A DNA stretch of 64,000 nt, taken from NCBI RefSeq assembly GCF_039631355.1, contig NZ_JBDIVF010000001.1:248001-312000 (forward strand), written 5' to 3'. Below, in pieces: positions 16,748 to 25,262 of the stretch (positions are counted from its first letter, which is position 1; each line of letters opens with the position of its first letter). The translations under genes and the position numbers were made by a program. The notes under the pieces are model-generated. The model was not told where the DNA came from. It did no database searches and worked only from the letters and a program-made list of their open reading frames with translations. Origin of the DNA: Uliginosibacterium paludis. GTDB lineage: Bacteria > Pseudomonadota > Gammaproteobacteria > Burkholderiales > Rhodocyclaceae.

Positions 16748-18247
16748 ATGATGAACAGCGTGACAGACAGCAAGACCGCGATCGAAGTGCGTGACCTCCG
16801 CTCCGCACTCGAATTCCTCCGCAGCATTCCCGGCGAAGTCGTGACGACAGACGTCGAAGTCGATCCCAACGCCGAACTCTCCGGCGTCTATCGCAAGGTG
16901 GGTGCCGGTGGCACCTGCCAGCGCCCCACCCGCAAGGGACCAGCCATGATCTTCAACAGGGTGAAAGGCTTCGAGGGCTTCCGCGTGGCCATCGGGCTGA
17001 TGTCCACCCGCCAGCGCGTCGGCCACCTGCTGGGCTGCGCACCGGAACGCCTGGGCTTCCTGCTCAAGGACTCGGTTCGCAACCCGATCCAGCCGGTGAT
17101 CGTCGGCCCGGAGAAGGCACAGTGCCAGGAAGTGGTCCATTACGCCACGGATCCGGACTTCGACCTTCGCACGCTGCTCCCGGCCCCGACCAACACGCCG
17201 GAAGATGCCGGCCCCTACATCACGATGGGCATGTGTTATGCCTCCGACATCGAGACCGGCGAATCCGACATCACCATCCACCGTCTGTGCGTTCAGAGCA
17301 AGGATGAGCTCTCGATGTGGCTGACACCCGGACGTCATATCGACGCCTTCCGCATGAAAGCCGAAGCAGCCGGCAAACCCCTGCCGATCTCGATCAGCAT
17401 CGGCGTGGATCCCGCCATCGAAATCGCAGCCTGCTTCGAGCCGCCCACCACGCCACTCGGGTTTGACGAGCTGAGCATTGCCGGCGCGCTGCGCGGCCGC
17501 CCGGTCGAGCTCGCGCCCTGCCTCACGATCCGCGAGCGTGCCATCGCCCATGCCGAAGTAGTGATCGAAGGCGAGTTGCTGCCGAATGTGCGGGTCCGCG
17601 AAGACCAGAACACCAACACCGGCAAGGCCATGCCGGAGTTCCCCGGCTACACCGGCGAAGCCAAGGAGGCACTGCCGGTCATCAAGGTCAGGGCCGTGAC
17701 TCATCGTCGCAATCCCATCCTGCAGACCACGGTCGGCCCGAGCGAAGAGCATGTGAACATGGCCGGCATCCCGACGGAAGCGAGCATTCTCGACATGGTG
17801 GGCCGCGCGATGCCGGGCCGCCTGCAGAACGTGTTTGCGCACTCCTCCGGCGGTGGCAAGTTCCTGGCCGTGATGCAGTTCCGCAAGGCCTCGCCGGTCG
17901 ATGAAGGCCGTCAGCGTCAGGCGGCTCTGCTGGCTTTCTCCTCTTTCCCCGAGCTCAAGCACGTCATCCTGGTCGATGAAGACGTCGACATCTTCGATAC
18001 CGACGACGTGCTGTGGGCCATGCAGACGCGCTACCAGGGCGATGTGAGCACGGTCTTCATTCCCGGCGTGCGCTGCCATCCGCTGGACCCCTCGCAGACA
18101 CCCGAATTCAGCCCGTCCATTCCGCAGCCCGGCGTGTCGTGCAAGACGATTTTCGACTGCACGGTGCCCTTCCATCTGAAGGCGCATTTCGAGCGTTCGA
18201 AGTTCATGGAAGTCGACGTGAGCCGCTTCCTGCCGGACTTCGCCTGA
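16748..18247 (+). CDS. UbiD-family prenylated-FMN-dependent (de)carboxylase
   Basis: The 499-residue protein belongs to the UbiD superfamily, which decarboxylates (or carboxylates) unsaturated and aromatic acids using prenylated FMN. Conserved segments include the Arg-rich cofactor region (FNRVKGFEGFRVAIG), DITIHRLCVQSKDELSMWL, and the active-site stretch RERAIAHAEVVIEGELLP with its paired Glu residues. Conserved HSSGGGKFLAVMQF lies in the C-terminal half. It is not the long-tail ubiquinone UbiD by context: a LysR gene precedes it and a UbiX follows, a typical catabolic decarboxylase arrangement (gallate, protocatechuate or pyrrole-carboxylate type). ATG 16751 has better spacing from AGGAG (16741-16745) than ATG 16748. 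Substrate unknown. Confidence 0.9.
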   Translation: MMNSVTDSKTAIEVRDLRSALEFLRSIPGEVVTTDVEVDPNAELSGVYRKVGAGGTCQRPTRKGPAMIFNRVKGFEGFRVAIGLMSTRQRVGHLLGCAPERLGFLLKDSVRNPIQPVIVGPEKAQCQEVVHYATDPDFDLRTLLPAPTNTPEDAGPYITMGMCYASDIETGESDITIHRLCVQSKDELSMWLTPGRHIDAFRMKAEAAGKPLPISISIGVDPAIEIAACFEPPTTPLGFDELSIAGALRGRPVELAPCLTIRERAIAHAEVVIEGELLPNVRVREDQNTNTGKAMPEFPGYTGEAKEALPVIKVRAVTHRRNPILQTTVGPSEEHVNMAGIPTEASILDMVGRAMPGRLQNVFAHSSGGGKFLAVMQFRKASPVDEGRQRQAALLAFSSFPELKHVILVDEDVDIFDTDDVLWAMQTRYQGDVSTVFIPGVRCHPLDPSQTPEFSPSIPQPGVSCKTIFDCTVPFHLKAHFERSKFMEVDVSRFLPDFA

Positions 18248-18257
18248 GGAGCCCAGC

Positions 18258-18872
18258 ATGAGCAGACGGCGCATCGTGATCGGCATCAGTGGCGCATCCG
18301 GTTTTCAGTACGGCATGAAAGCCCTGGAGCTCCTGCAGCCCATGGACGTGGAAACGCACCTGGTCATCTCGAAGGGGGCGGAGCTCACCCGCTCGCTGGA
18401 AACCGGCATTCCGCGCGAGGCGGTCATCGGCATGGCGGACACCGTACATGCCATTGGCAACCTCGGCGCGTCGATTTCCAGCGGGTCCTTCGAAACCCTG
18501 GGCATGCTGGTCGCGCCCTGCTCGATGCGCAGTCTCGCGGCCATCGCACACAACCTCTCCGACAACCTGCTGACGCGGGCGGCGGATGTGGTGCTCAAGG
18601 AGCGCCGCAGGCTGGTGCTGATGGTGCGCGAAACGCCGCTCAACCTGGGCCATATCCGCAACATGGCACTGGTCACCGAGATGGGCGGCGTGGTGTTCCC
18701 TCCCGTTCCCGCCATGTACCAGCGCCCGGCCAGCCTCGACGAAGTCATCACCCACAGCGTCGCCCGCGCGCTGGACCTGTTCGGTCTGGCAGTGCCGCGG
18801 ATGCAACGCTGGGGTGAGGGCATCGAAGCCGGCACCGAACCCGCCACAGCACCGCTGCCTGACCATTCCTGA
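18258..18872 (+). CDS. ubiX: UbiX-family flavin prenyltransferase
   Basis: This 204-residue protein makes prenylated FMN from FMN and dimethylallyl phosphate, the cofactor of the adjacent UbiD-type enzyme. It shows the flavin-binding N-terminal GISGASGFQYGMKAL, the conserved CSMRSLAAIAHNLSDNLLTR segment and RRLVLMVRETPLNLGHIRNM with the phosphate-binding Arg residues, then PPVPAMYQRPASLDE. It starts 10 nt after the UbiD-type stop, so the two are co-translated. It may be a paralogue dedicated to this operon rather than the ubiquinone pathway enzyme. Confidence 0.93.
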   Translation: MSRRRIVIGISGASGFQYGMKALELLQPMDVETHLVISKGAELTRSLETGIPREAVIGMADTVHAIGNLGASISSGSFETLGMLVAPCSMRSLAAIAHNLSDNLLTRAADVVLKERRRLVLMVRETPLNLGHIRNMALVTEMGGVVFPPVPAMYQRPASLDEVITHSVARALDLFGLAVPRMQRWGEGIEAGTEPATAPLPDHS

Positions 18873-18932
18873 CATTCACGACGGGCTCAAGCCCTTTGCG
18901 CTCAGGCCCGCATCACATTGAGGAGACACATC

Positions 18933-19652
18933 ATGTTCGTTCCACTCGGACCCTATGTTAACGGTACGGCCGTCGCCATCGGCGGACTGGCCGGTGCCTT
19001 TGTCGGCACGAAGCTGCCCGAGCGCCTGCGCACTTCGCTGCCCCAGACCTTCGGCCTCGCGTCGATGGGCCTGGGCATCTCGATGATCATCAAGCTGCAG
19101 CATCTGCCAGCGGTCATCCTGGCGCTGATCGTAGGTGCCATCATCGGAGAGCTGATTCATCTGGAGCGCAGCATCGGGCGTGTCGGCACGAAAGCGAAGG
19201 GGCTCATCGAACGGATCTTTCCCGCACGAGAAGGGCTGTCGCCGGAAGAGTTCATCGAAAAGTTCGTCGCGGTGCTGGTACTCTTCTGTGCCAGCGGCAC
19301 CGGCATTTTCGGCGCGATGAACGAAGGCATGACCGGAAGCCCGGACATCCTGTATGTCAAATCCATACTGGATTTCTTCACTTCCGGCATCTTCGCCACT
19401 GCGCTCGGCTATGCCGTGGCGTCGGTCTGCCTGCCGCAGGTAGCCATCCAGATCCTGCTGATGTTCTGCGCCACCTGGATCATGCCGATGACCGATCCCG
19501 GCATGATTGCGGACTTCTCGGCCGTCGGTGGCCTGATCATGCTGGCGACCGGTTTCCGCATTGCCGGCGTGAAGCCCTTCCCGGTCGCCAACATGCTGCC
19601 GGGCCTGCTGCTGGCCATGCCCTTTTCCCACCTCTGGACCACCCTGTTCTGA
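18933..19652 (+). CDS. DUF554 integral membrane protein
   Basis: About 239 residues with seven or so hydrophobic segments, starting MFVPLGPYVNGTAVAIGGLA. It matches the DUF554 (YdfK-like) family: GTKLPERLRTSLPQTFGLAS, ILALIVGAIIGELIHLE, GIFGAMNEGMTGS and GFRIAGVKPFPVANMLPGLL. ATG 18933 follows GAGGAG well. It lies 60 nt after ubiX on the same strand and may be the transporter of the UbiD-type operon, but no DUF554 substrate is established. Confidence 0.85.
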   Translation: MFVPLGPYVNGTAVAIGGLAGAFVGTKLPERLRTSLPQTFGLASMGLGISMIIKLQHLPAVILALIVGAIIGELIHLERSIGRVGTKAKGLIERIFPAREGLSPEEFIEKFVAVLVLFCASGTGIFGAMNEGMTGSPDILYVKSILDFFTSGIFATALGYAVASVCLPQVAIQILLMFCATWIMPMTDPGMIADFSAVGGLIMLATGFRIAGVKPFPVANMLPGLLLAMPFSHLWTTLF

Positions 19653-19706
19653 GCGCTGCGTGGCCTGCCGGACGCACCGCCTCCGGCAGGCCGCAAGGTT
19701 GTGACG

Positions 19707-20150
19707 ATGCACCCGATTCCTTCAGTGATTGCCCGCTTCATCCGCGAAAACCACGTTCTGAGTCTCGCCACGATTCTGGATGGACGCCCCTGGGCCGCGA
19801 GTTGCTTCTATGCGTTCGACGAAGACGGCGCCCGGCTGATCGTTCTCACCGAGCCCTCGACCCGGCACGGACTTGCCATGCACGCCAATCAGGAAGTCGC
19901 CGGCACCATTGCAGGCCAACCGCAGGTCATCACGGACATCCAGGGCATCCAGTTCCGCGCGCACGCCAGCCTGCTTTCGAACGGCGCCGCCACTGACGCA
20001 CGCCAGCTCTACTGCCGACGCCATCCGGCAGCCCGGTTGAAGCCAGCGCCGGTCTGGCAACTGCTTCTCGCTGAGTTGAAGTTTACCGACAACAGTCTTG
20101 TTTTCGGTCGCAAGACCCTGTGGCAACGCGAAACGGAATCGGACAGCTGA
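19707..20150 (+). CDS. YhbP-like (UPF0306) split-barrel flavin/PNPOx-fold protein
   Basis: The 147-residue protein has the pyridoxamine-oxidase-like barrel start IARFIRENHVLSLATILDGR, PWAASCFYAFDEDGARL and the RHGLAMHANQEVAGTIAGQP segment found in the UPF0306/YhbP family. The last part, LKFTDNSLVFGRKTLW, is also typical. ATG 19707 is preferred over the GTG at 19701 because the fold starts right at MHPIPSVIARF. Such proteins bind flavin or haem; no reaction can be assigned. Confidence 0.75.
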   Translation: MHPIPSVIARFIRENHVLSLATILDGRPWAASCFYAFDEDGARLIVLTEPSTRHGLAMHANQEVAGTIAGQPQVITDIQGIQFRAHASLLSNGAATDARQLYCRRHPAARLKPAPVWQLLLAELKFTDNSLVFGRKTLWQRETESDS

Positions 20151-20165
20151 CACGAAAGGCAGAAC

Positions 20166-20606
20166 ATGACAAACGCATCCTCCGAGGCGCACGGGAACAC
20201 CTTCTCCCGCCCGATCGCATGCCTCACGATAGAGGGCGCCCGACGCGTCATCCAGACCGCGATCGCCGAGGCCAGGGCGGGAGGCTGGCGCATCAGCGTT
20301 GCAGTGGTGGACAGCGCCGGCGGGCTCCTCGCATTCGAGAAGATGGATGGCGCGATTGGCATCAGCCCGGAGGTCGCCATCGGCAAGGCCCGCACCGCGG
20401 CGCTTCTTCAGGCGCCATCCGGCGAGTTCGAAGCCTTCATCAATGCCGGACAACCGAGCTTTCTGGGTACGCCGGGCGTAACACCGCTGGAAGGCGGCAT
20501 TCCGCTGCGACTTGCGGATGAGTTCATCGGCGCAGTCGGCGTCAGTGGCGCACATGGTCCGAACGACACACGCGTCGCCAGCGCAGCGGCGGCTGCACTG
20601 ATCTGA
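20166..20606 (+). CDS. GlcG/HbpS-family protein (haem-degrading domain, DUF336)
   Basis: The 146-residue protein has the family hallmarks: a long helix TIEGARRVIQTAIAEARAGG, ISVAVVDSAGGLLAFEKMDG, VAIGKARTAALLQAPSGEF and a closing GAVGVSGAHGPNDTRVASAA. Members include GlcG, HbpS and PduO-C-like domains that bind haem or corrinoids. The gene sits 15 nt after the YhbP-like gene and 16 nt before an SDR-like gene, suggesting a small operon. The precise role is unknown. Confidence 0.85.
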   Translation: MTNASSEAHGNTFSRPIACLTIEGARRVIQTAIAEARAGGWRISVAVVDSAGGLLAFEKMDGAIGISPEVAIGKARTAALLQAPSGEFEAFINAGQPSFLGTPGVTPLEGGIPLRLADEFIGAVGVSGAHGPNDTRVASAAAAALI

Positions 20607-20622
20607 ACACGGAGACATCATC

Positions 20623-21351
20623 TTGCAATCCCTGGACGGCAAGACCCTGCTCGTGATCGGCGGCAGCTCCGGCATCGGCCTGCGTGTCGCAGAGCGTGCC
20701 GCCACCGAAGGCGCGCAGCTGATCATCGCAGGCCGGAATCCGGACCGGCTCGCCCAAGCTCACCTCCGCTTGCTCGCCGTCGGCGCGAAGAAGGTGAGCG
20801 TCATCCAGCTCGATGCCCACGATCACGCCTCGCTTGCCGGGTTCTTCGCAGGCCTGCAGGAATTCGATCACCTCGTCTCGATGGTGGGGGACGTCATGGG
20901 TGGCGGCTTCGCGACAGCCGACATGAGCGTGATCCGGCATGTCATGGAGTCGAAATTCTTCACCAATGTGCGTATCGGCCAGCTCGCCGCTCCCCGCCTG
21001 CGGCCAGGTGGCAGCATGGTGTTCACCTCCGGCACCGGTGGCCGCGCCCAGCATGCTTGCGCGAGCCATGTCGGCAATCTCGGCATCAACGCGCTGGTCG
21101 AAGGTCTGGCGGCTGAACTGGCTCCGCAGATCCGGGTGAATGCCGTCTCGCCAACCTGGACGCTGACACCTTTCTGGCGCGACGTGGCCCCCGCACAGCT
21201 TGCCAACACGCAGGCACATTTCGAACAGCGCATTCCGTCGCGCAGGCTGGCCAGCATTGATGAGCTGGCTGACGCCTACCTCTTTCTGATGCGCAACGGT
21301 TTTGTCACTGGCCAGCATCTGGCAGTAGATGGCGGAGTCATGCTCGGCTGA
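20623..21351 (+). CDS. SDR-fold protein lacking the catalytic YxxxK motif
   Basis: The 242-residue protein (TTG start, GGAGACATCATC before it) has the SDR Rossmann start LLVIGGSSGIGLRVAERAAT, an Arg-containing AGRNPDRL NADP-type loop, and the C-terminal VNAVSPTWTLTPFW and TGQHLAVDGGVMLG. Catalytic Ser is present (FTSGTGG, S136), but no Tyr-x-x-x-Lys follows: the aligned stretch is HACASHVGNLGINAL, giving roughly S148 and N152. The NNAG motif is also replaced (LVSMVGDVMG). It is probably a weak or non-catalytic SDR, or one with a changed mechanism. Confidence 0.8.
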   Translation: MQSLDGKTLLVIGGSSGIGLRVAERAATEGAQLIIAGRNPDRLAQAHLRLLAVGAKKVSVIQLDAHDHASLAGFFAGLQEFDHLVSMVGDVMGGGFATADMSVIRHVMESKFFTNVRIGQLAAPRLRPGGSMVFTSGTGGRAQHACASHVGNLGINALVEGLAAELAPQIRVNAVSPTWTLTPFWRDVAPAQLANTQAHFEQRIPSRRLASIDELADAYLFLMRNGFVTGQHLAVDGGVMLG

Positions 21352-21354
21352 GCC

Positions 21355-22494
21355 TCAATCCAGCGTGCGGCGGAACCGGGCCAGCCCTAAGGCCATCATC
21401 AACAGCAGAAAGACCAGCAGCGGCCAGAGCTCCGGCCAGATCTCCGCCAGGCCACTGCCCTTGAGCATGATGCCGCGTGCCATGCGCATGAAATGCGTCA
21501 GCGGCAGCACTTCGCCGATCCACTGCGCCCACTGCGGCATGCCGCGAAACGGAAACATGAAGCCGGAGAGCAGCATCGAGGGCAGAAAGAAAAAGAAGGT
21601 CATCTGCAGGGCCTGCATCTGGTTGCGGGCCACGCTTGAAACGGTAATGCCGACCACCAGATTGGCAGCGATGAACAGCAGGATGATCGCGATCAGAAGC
21701 GGCACACTGCCCGCAAACGGCACACCGAAGAGCCAGCGCGCAGCAGCAAGGATCAGCACCATCGAGAAGAGGCCGACGCCGATGTAGGGAATGATCTTGC
21801 CGATCATCACTTCCAGCGGCCGCACCGGCATGGCGAGCAGGTTTTCCATCGTGCCGCGTTCGACCTCGCGGGTGAGCCCCAGCGCGGTCGACATGATCAT
21901 CGTCATCGTGAGGATCACGCCGATCAGGCCCGGCACGATGTTGTAGCTGGTGATGGCCTCCGGGTTGTAGCGCCGCTGGATGACAATTTCATACGGCGCC
22001 GCCCCCTGGATACGTGCCGCGAGCGGGCCACGCAGATCATGACGAAGCAGCGTGCCGCTCATCTGCTGGATGGCGGCGATCGCGTTGCCGGTGGCAGCCG
22101 GATCGGTGGCATCCGCCTCCAGAAGCAGCTGGGCGCGCTCGCCGCGGATCAGGCGTCGCGAGAAGTCCGCCGGTACAGTCAGCACGAACTGGACGTCGCC
22201 CCGCGCAAGCCAGCGCGCTGCTTCCCGCGCGGAGCTGCCGGTGGAGACCACCGCGAAATACTCAGAGTTCTGCAGCGCCGCCACGATACTGCGCGAGAAA
22301 TCATTCTGCTCGTGCACGACCACCGCGGTCGGCAGATGCTTCGGATCGCTGTTGATCGCGTAGCCGAAGAGCAGCAACTGCAGCAAGGGAATACCGACCA
22401 GCATGGCAAAGGTGAGCCGGTCCCGACGCATCTGGATGAGCTCCTTGCCGACCACCGCAAACAGGCGATGCAGGCTGAAGACGCGGGCGCTCAT
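21355..22494 (-). CDS. ABC-2 type permease of a YbhFGSR-like exporter
   Basis: The 379-residue membrane protein has one N-terminal TM segment (LTFAMLVGIPLLQLLLFGYA), a long periplasmic domain (about 60-170) and five or six C-terminal TM helices, with the motif RGTMENLLAMPVRPLEVMIGK. This is the YhhJ/YbhS/YbhR family of drug-exporter permeases. ATG 22494 overlaps the ATPase stop (ATGA), so they are translationally coupled. E. coli has two permease genes (ybhS, ybhR); only one is present here, so the exporter is probably a homodimeric permease. Confidence 0.9.
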   Translation of the reverse strand: MSARVFSLHRLFAVVGKELIQMRRDRLTFAMLVGIPLLQLLLFGYAINSDPKHLPTAVVVHEQNDFSRSIVAALQNSEYFAVVSTGSSAREAARWLARGDVQFVLTVPADFSRRLIRGERAQLLLEADATDPAATGNAIAAIQQMSGTLLRHDLRGPLAARIQGAAPYEIVIQRRYNPEAITSYNIVPGLIGVILTMTMIMSTALGLTREVERGTMENLLAMPVRPLEVMIGKIIPYIGVGLFSMVLILAAARWLFGVPFAGSVPLLIAIILLFIAANLVVGITVSSVARNQMQALQMTFFFFLPSMLLSGFMFPFRGMPQWAQWIGEVLPLTHFMRMARGIMLKGSGLAEIWPELWPLLVFLLLMMALGLARFRRTLD

Positions 22495-23438
22495 GCGCGG
22501 CCGCCCGGCGGGAAGTTGTCCTGCGCCAGGGCCATGAGGTGGATGAAGATGTCTTCCAGCTCGGGGCGTCCGGATGTCCAGCTGAGCGCGGCATCCGCCT
22601 GCCAGGGCGAGATCGCAGCCTGCAGTGCCGCAGGCTGAGTGCCACTCACATGCAGCGTGTTGCCGAAGCGGGTCACCATCTCGACACCGGGCCTGCCTTG
22701 CAGCGCCGCCGCGAGGGCAGCGACGCCCTCCCCCGCCACCCGCCAAGTATGCAGACCGGACTGCTCGATCAGCTCCGCCGGCGTGCCCAGTGCCATCAGC
22801 CGGCCATAGGCGATGTAGCCCAGTCGATGGCAGCGCTCGGCCTCGTCCATGTAATGCGTGGAGACGAGCACCGTGATGCCCTCGGCGGCCAGGCGATGAA
22901 TCTCTTCCCAGAAGTCACGCCGTGCCTTGGGATCCACCCCTGCCGTCGGTTCATCGAGCAGCAGCAGGCGGGGCTCGTGCAGCATGCAGGCCGCCAGGGC
23001 GAGCCGCTGCTTCCAGCCGCCGGACAGGCTGCCCGCCAGCTGCCCGGCACGTGCCTCCAGCCCCAGGCGCGCCAGGGCATGCTGTACCCGTTCGCGCGCG
23101 TGGTCCATCTCGAAGATCCTGGCGACGAAGGCGAGGTTCTCGCGAATGCTGAGATCCTCATAGAGTCCGAAGCGCTGGGTCATGTAGCCGACCTGACGGC
23201 GGATCTCGAGGGCGTCACGGCGAATGTCGAGCCCCAGGGTATGGCCCTCGCCGCCGTCGGGCGTGAGCAGGCCGCACATCATCCGGATCGAGCTTGTCTT
23301 GCCGCTGCCATTCGGGCCCAGAAAGCCGAAGATTTCGCCTGCGGCGACCTGCATCGAAAGATCATCGACAACGGTCCGGCTGCCAAAGCGTTTGACGAGG
23401 CCGCGCACATCGATGGCCAGGGGCACTGCCGGGCTCAT
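22491..23438 (-). CDS. ABC transporter ATP-binding protein, YbhF/CcmA-like
   Basis: The 315-residue protein has Walker A FLGPNGSGKTSSIRMM, Q-loop YMTQRFGLYEDLSIREN, signature SLSGGWKQRLALA and Walker B LLLLDEPTAGVDPKARR, with a switch His in VSTHYMDEAERCHRL. The C-terminal 80 residues are the regulatory tail of drug-export ATPases. Unlike E. coli YbhF, it holds a single nucleotide-binding domain. It overlaps the HlyD gene by 4 nt and the permease by 4 nt. Confidence 0.93.
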   Translation of the reverse strand: MSPAVPLAIDVRGLVKRFGSRTVVDDLSMQVAAGEIFGFLGPNGSGKTSSIRMMCGLLTPDGGEGHTLGLDIRRDALEIRRQVGYMTQRFGLYEDLSIRENLAFVARIFEMDHARERVQHALARLGLEARAGQLAGSLSGGWKQRLALAACMLHEPRLLLLDEPTAGVDPKARRDFWEEIHRLAAEGITVLVSTHYMDEAERCHRLGYIAYGRLMALGTPAELIEQSGLHTWRVAGEGVAALAAALQGRPGVEMVTRFGNTLHVSGTQPAALQAAISPWQADAALSWTSGRPELEDIFIHLMALAQDNFPPGGRA

Positions 23439-24382
23439 GACGAAGGCATTCTTCGGACATCAACCGGCTGGCCGGGCCGCAGACCTTCAGACTGCTCGGG
23501 GCGCGCCTCGACCAGGAACACGAGGCGCGCGCGGCTTTCCTTGCTGTAGATGACTGGCGGCGTGAATTCCGGACTCTGCGCGACATGCTCGACCCTTGCC
23601 ATGACCGGTACGGCGCAGCCATCACAGCGCACCTCGACCCGGGTACCGGGTGCGAAGGCGTGCAGATCGGCCTGCGGCACGAAGAAGCGCAGCTTGAGCG
23701 CGTCCGGCTCGAGCAGGCTGACCACCGGGCTGCCGGCGGGCACCCACTCCCCCACGCGGTAGAGCGTGTCGTCGACGCGGGCGGCGCGCAGCGCGCTCAC
23801 GGCTTTCTGGTCGCGCTGCCACTCGCTCTGTGCAAGCGAAGCCCTGGCCGCCCGCACATCCGCCTCGGCCGCCTCACGCTGCTCGCCGCGCGCAGCGAGC
23901 CTTGCCACACGCAGGCTGGCCACCACCTCCGCAAGCCGCGCGGCGTCGCTCTTCACCCGGCTGCGGGCCGCGTCCAGCGCGGCACTGCTCAGGAAGCCCT
24001 GCCCCGCCAGCGCCTGCTGACGTGCCAGATCCGCCTGCGAGAGTTTCACGGCCGCCTCGGCCTGAGCCTGCTGCGCGCTCAGCACGGCGAGCTCATCCTG
24101 GCGCTTGCCTTGCGAGAGGTCCGCAGCGCTGGCCGATTGCCGCGCAAGCCGCGCGCCGGCTTCGGCCACCGCGGCGATTTCCTGTGTCTGTTCCAGAACG
24201 AAGAGCGGCGCACCGGCCGCAACACTCTGCCCCCGCTGCACCGGCAGCGCCATCAATCGCCCGCCCGTTGGCGCAGCTACCCGGGTGTATTCCGCCTCAA
24301 CATAGCCCGGCAAGACTTGCTCGCTCTTGCCGCTGCATGCCACCAGCATGAGACAGAACATCAGGCGTTCAGGATGTCGCAT
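23435..24382 (-). CDS. HlyD/MFP adaptor of the exporter, YbhG-like lipoprotein
   Basis: The 315-residue periplasmic adaptor begins MRHPERLMFCLMLVACSGKS with a lipobox (LVAC), so it is probably inner-membrane-anchored by a lipid. It has the biotinyl-lipoyl halves (VAAPTGGRLMALPVQRGQSV... EWVPAGSPVVSLLEPDALKL), a long coiled coil (about 80-180) and a beta-barrel region. It would link the ABC permease with an outer-membrane channel. It overlaps the TetR gene by 14 nt. Confidence 0.9.
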   Translation of the reverse strand: MRHPERLMFCLMLVACSGKSEQVLPGYVEAEYTRVAAPTGGRLMALPVQRGQSVAAGAPLFVLEQTQEIAAVAEAGARLARQSASAADLSQGKRQDELAVLSAQQAQAEAAVKLSQADLARQQALAGQGFLSSAALDAARSRVKSDAARLAEVVASLRVARLAARGEQREAAEADVRAARASLAQSEWQRDQKAVSALRAARVDDTLYRVGEWVPAGSPVVSLLEPDALKLRFFVPQADLHAFAPGTRVEVRCDGCAVPVMARVEHVAQSPEFTPPVIYSKESRARLVFLVEARPEQSEGLRPGQPVDVRRMPSS

Positions 24383-25076
24383 CGTTTTCGTTGTCTCCGG
24401 GTTCGGTCCAGGCTTCTCGCACCGCCATCAGCCCGGCCCAGCTGAACCGGGCGACATGCCGCGCAATGCGACGATTCACCGACTCGCCCTGCAGAATGCC
24501 GGGCGCCATCCGCTCGATCATCGGTCTGCCCGGCATGAAGACCACGCATTGCCCGAGAATGGAAATGAGGCAGCGGAACAGCACCTCATCCGGCACGCGC
24601 GGCCCGACCACCTCGCGCAGCAGGGCGAGCATCTGCCGTGCCTGGGGCAGCGTGAAATGTTCGATCAGTGTTTCGAGCAGATCGGTCGGATTCATGAGTT
24701 CGCGCAGCATGAGCTGGCCGAGACCGGTCTGAACCCCATTGCCCAACATCCGCCCCACCAGCGCCTCCACCGCAAACCCGAATCGCTCGGGCAGCGAACG
24801 TTCGCCATCGGGTGAGGACAGTGGCCGGCTCTCCAGCGCCTGCTTCGCGTGGTGCCCCAGCACGGCACGGTAGAGCCCTTCCTTGCCGCCGAAGTGGTAA
24901 TTGATGGCCGAGAGGCGAACGCCGGCTCGCCGGGCGATGTCCTGCACGCGCGCTGCACGGAATCCATCCTGAATGAAGACCTCGGTCGCCGCGACGATCA
25001 GGCGGGCGCGGGTTTCATCACCGGTCGCGTGACGAGGCGGAGACTGCTGCAGGAAGTTCGAGGGAAGCGCAGGCAT
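24369..25076 (-). CDS. TetR-family regulator, CecR (YbiH)-like, of the exporter operon
   Basis: The 235-residue protein has the TetR helix-turn-helix (ARLIVAATEVFIQDGFRAAR, VQDIARRAGVRLSAINYHFG) and a CecR-type ligand domain (LGHHAKQALESRPLSS, LGQLMLRELMNPTDLLETLI). ATG 25076 fits the operator: a 22-bp palindrome at 25086-25107 lies just upstream, so the gene is probably autorepressed together with the downstream HlyD, ATPase and permease genes. In E. coli, CecR controls ybhG-ybhFSR and drug resistance, the same gene set. Confidence 0.9.
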   Translation of the reverse strand: MPALPSNFLQQSPPRHATGDETRARLIVAATEVFIQDGFRAARVQDIARRAGVRLSAINYHFGGKEGLYRAVLGHHAKQALESRPLSSPDGERSLPERFGFAVEALVGRMLGNGVQTGLGQLMLRELMNPTDLLETLIEHFTLPQARQMLALLREVVGPRVPDEVLFRCLISILGQCVVFMPGRPMIERMAPGILQGESVNRRIARHVARFSWAGLMAVREAWTEPGDNENDATS

Positions 25077-25085
25077 ATCGGCGTT

Positions 25086-25107
25086 ATATGGAAAATTTTT
25101 TCCATAT
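25086..25107. promoter_or_regulatory. Palindromic TetR operator (ATATGGAAAA-TT-TTTTCCATAT)
   Basis: Two perfect 10-bp arms are separated by 2 bp, 9 nt upstream of the tetR start. The size and symmetry fit a TetR dimer. It is the only striking dyad in the 186-bp gap before the ClC gene, which is divergently transcribed. Confidence 0.75.
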
Positions 25108-25262
25108 TCAAGCGCATTTTTCCCCACCTGCAAAAGAACGGGTGCCAATGTGTGTCATCCGGATCATGCAGAAAGCATTTGCCCCTAAAATCCGGACATG
25201 AACACGGGTTAGCATCAAGCTCCCGACCACCGGTATGCATCCCCGGGCTTCGCCCCGCCACC

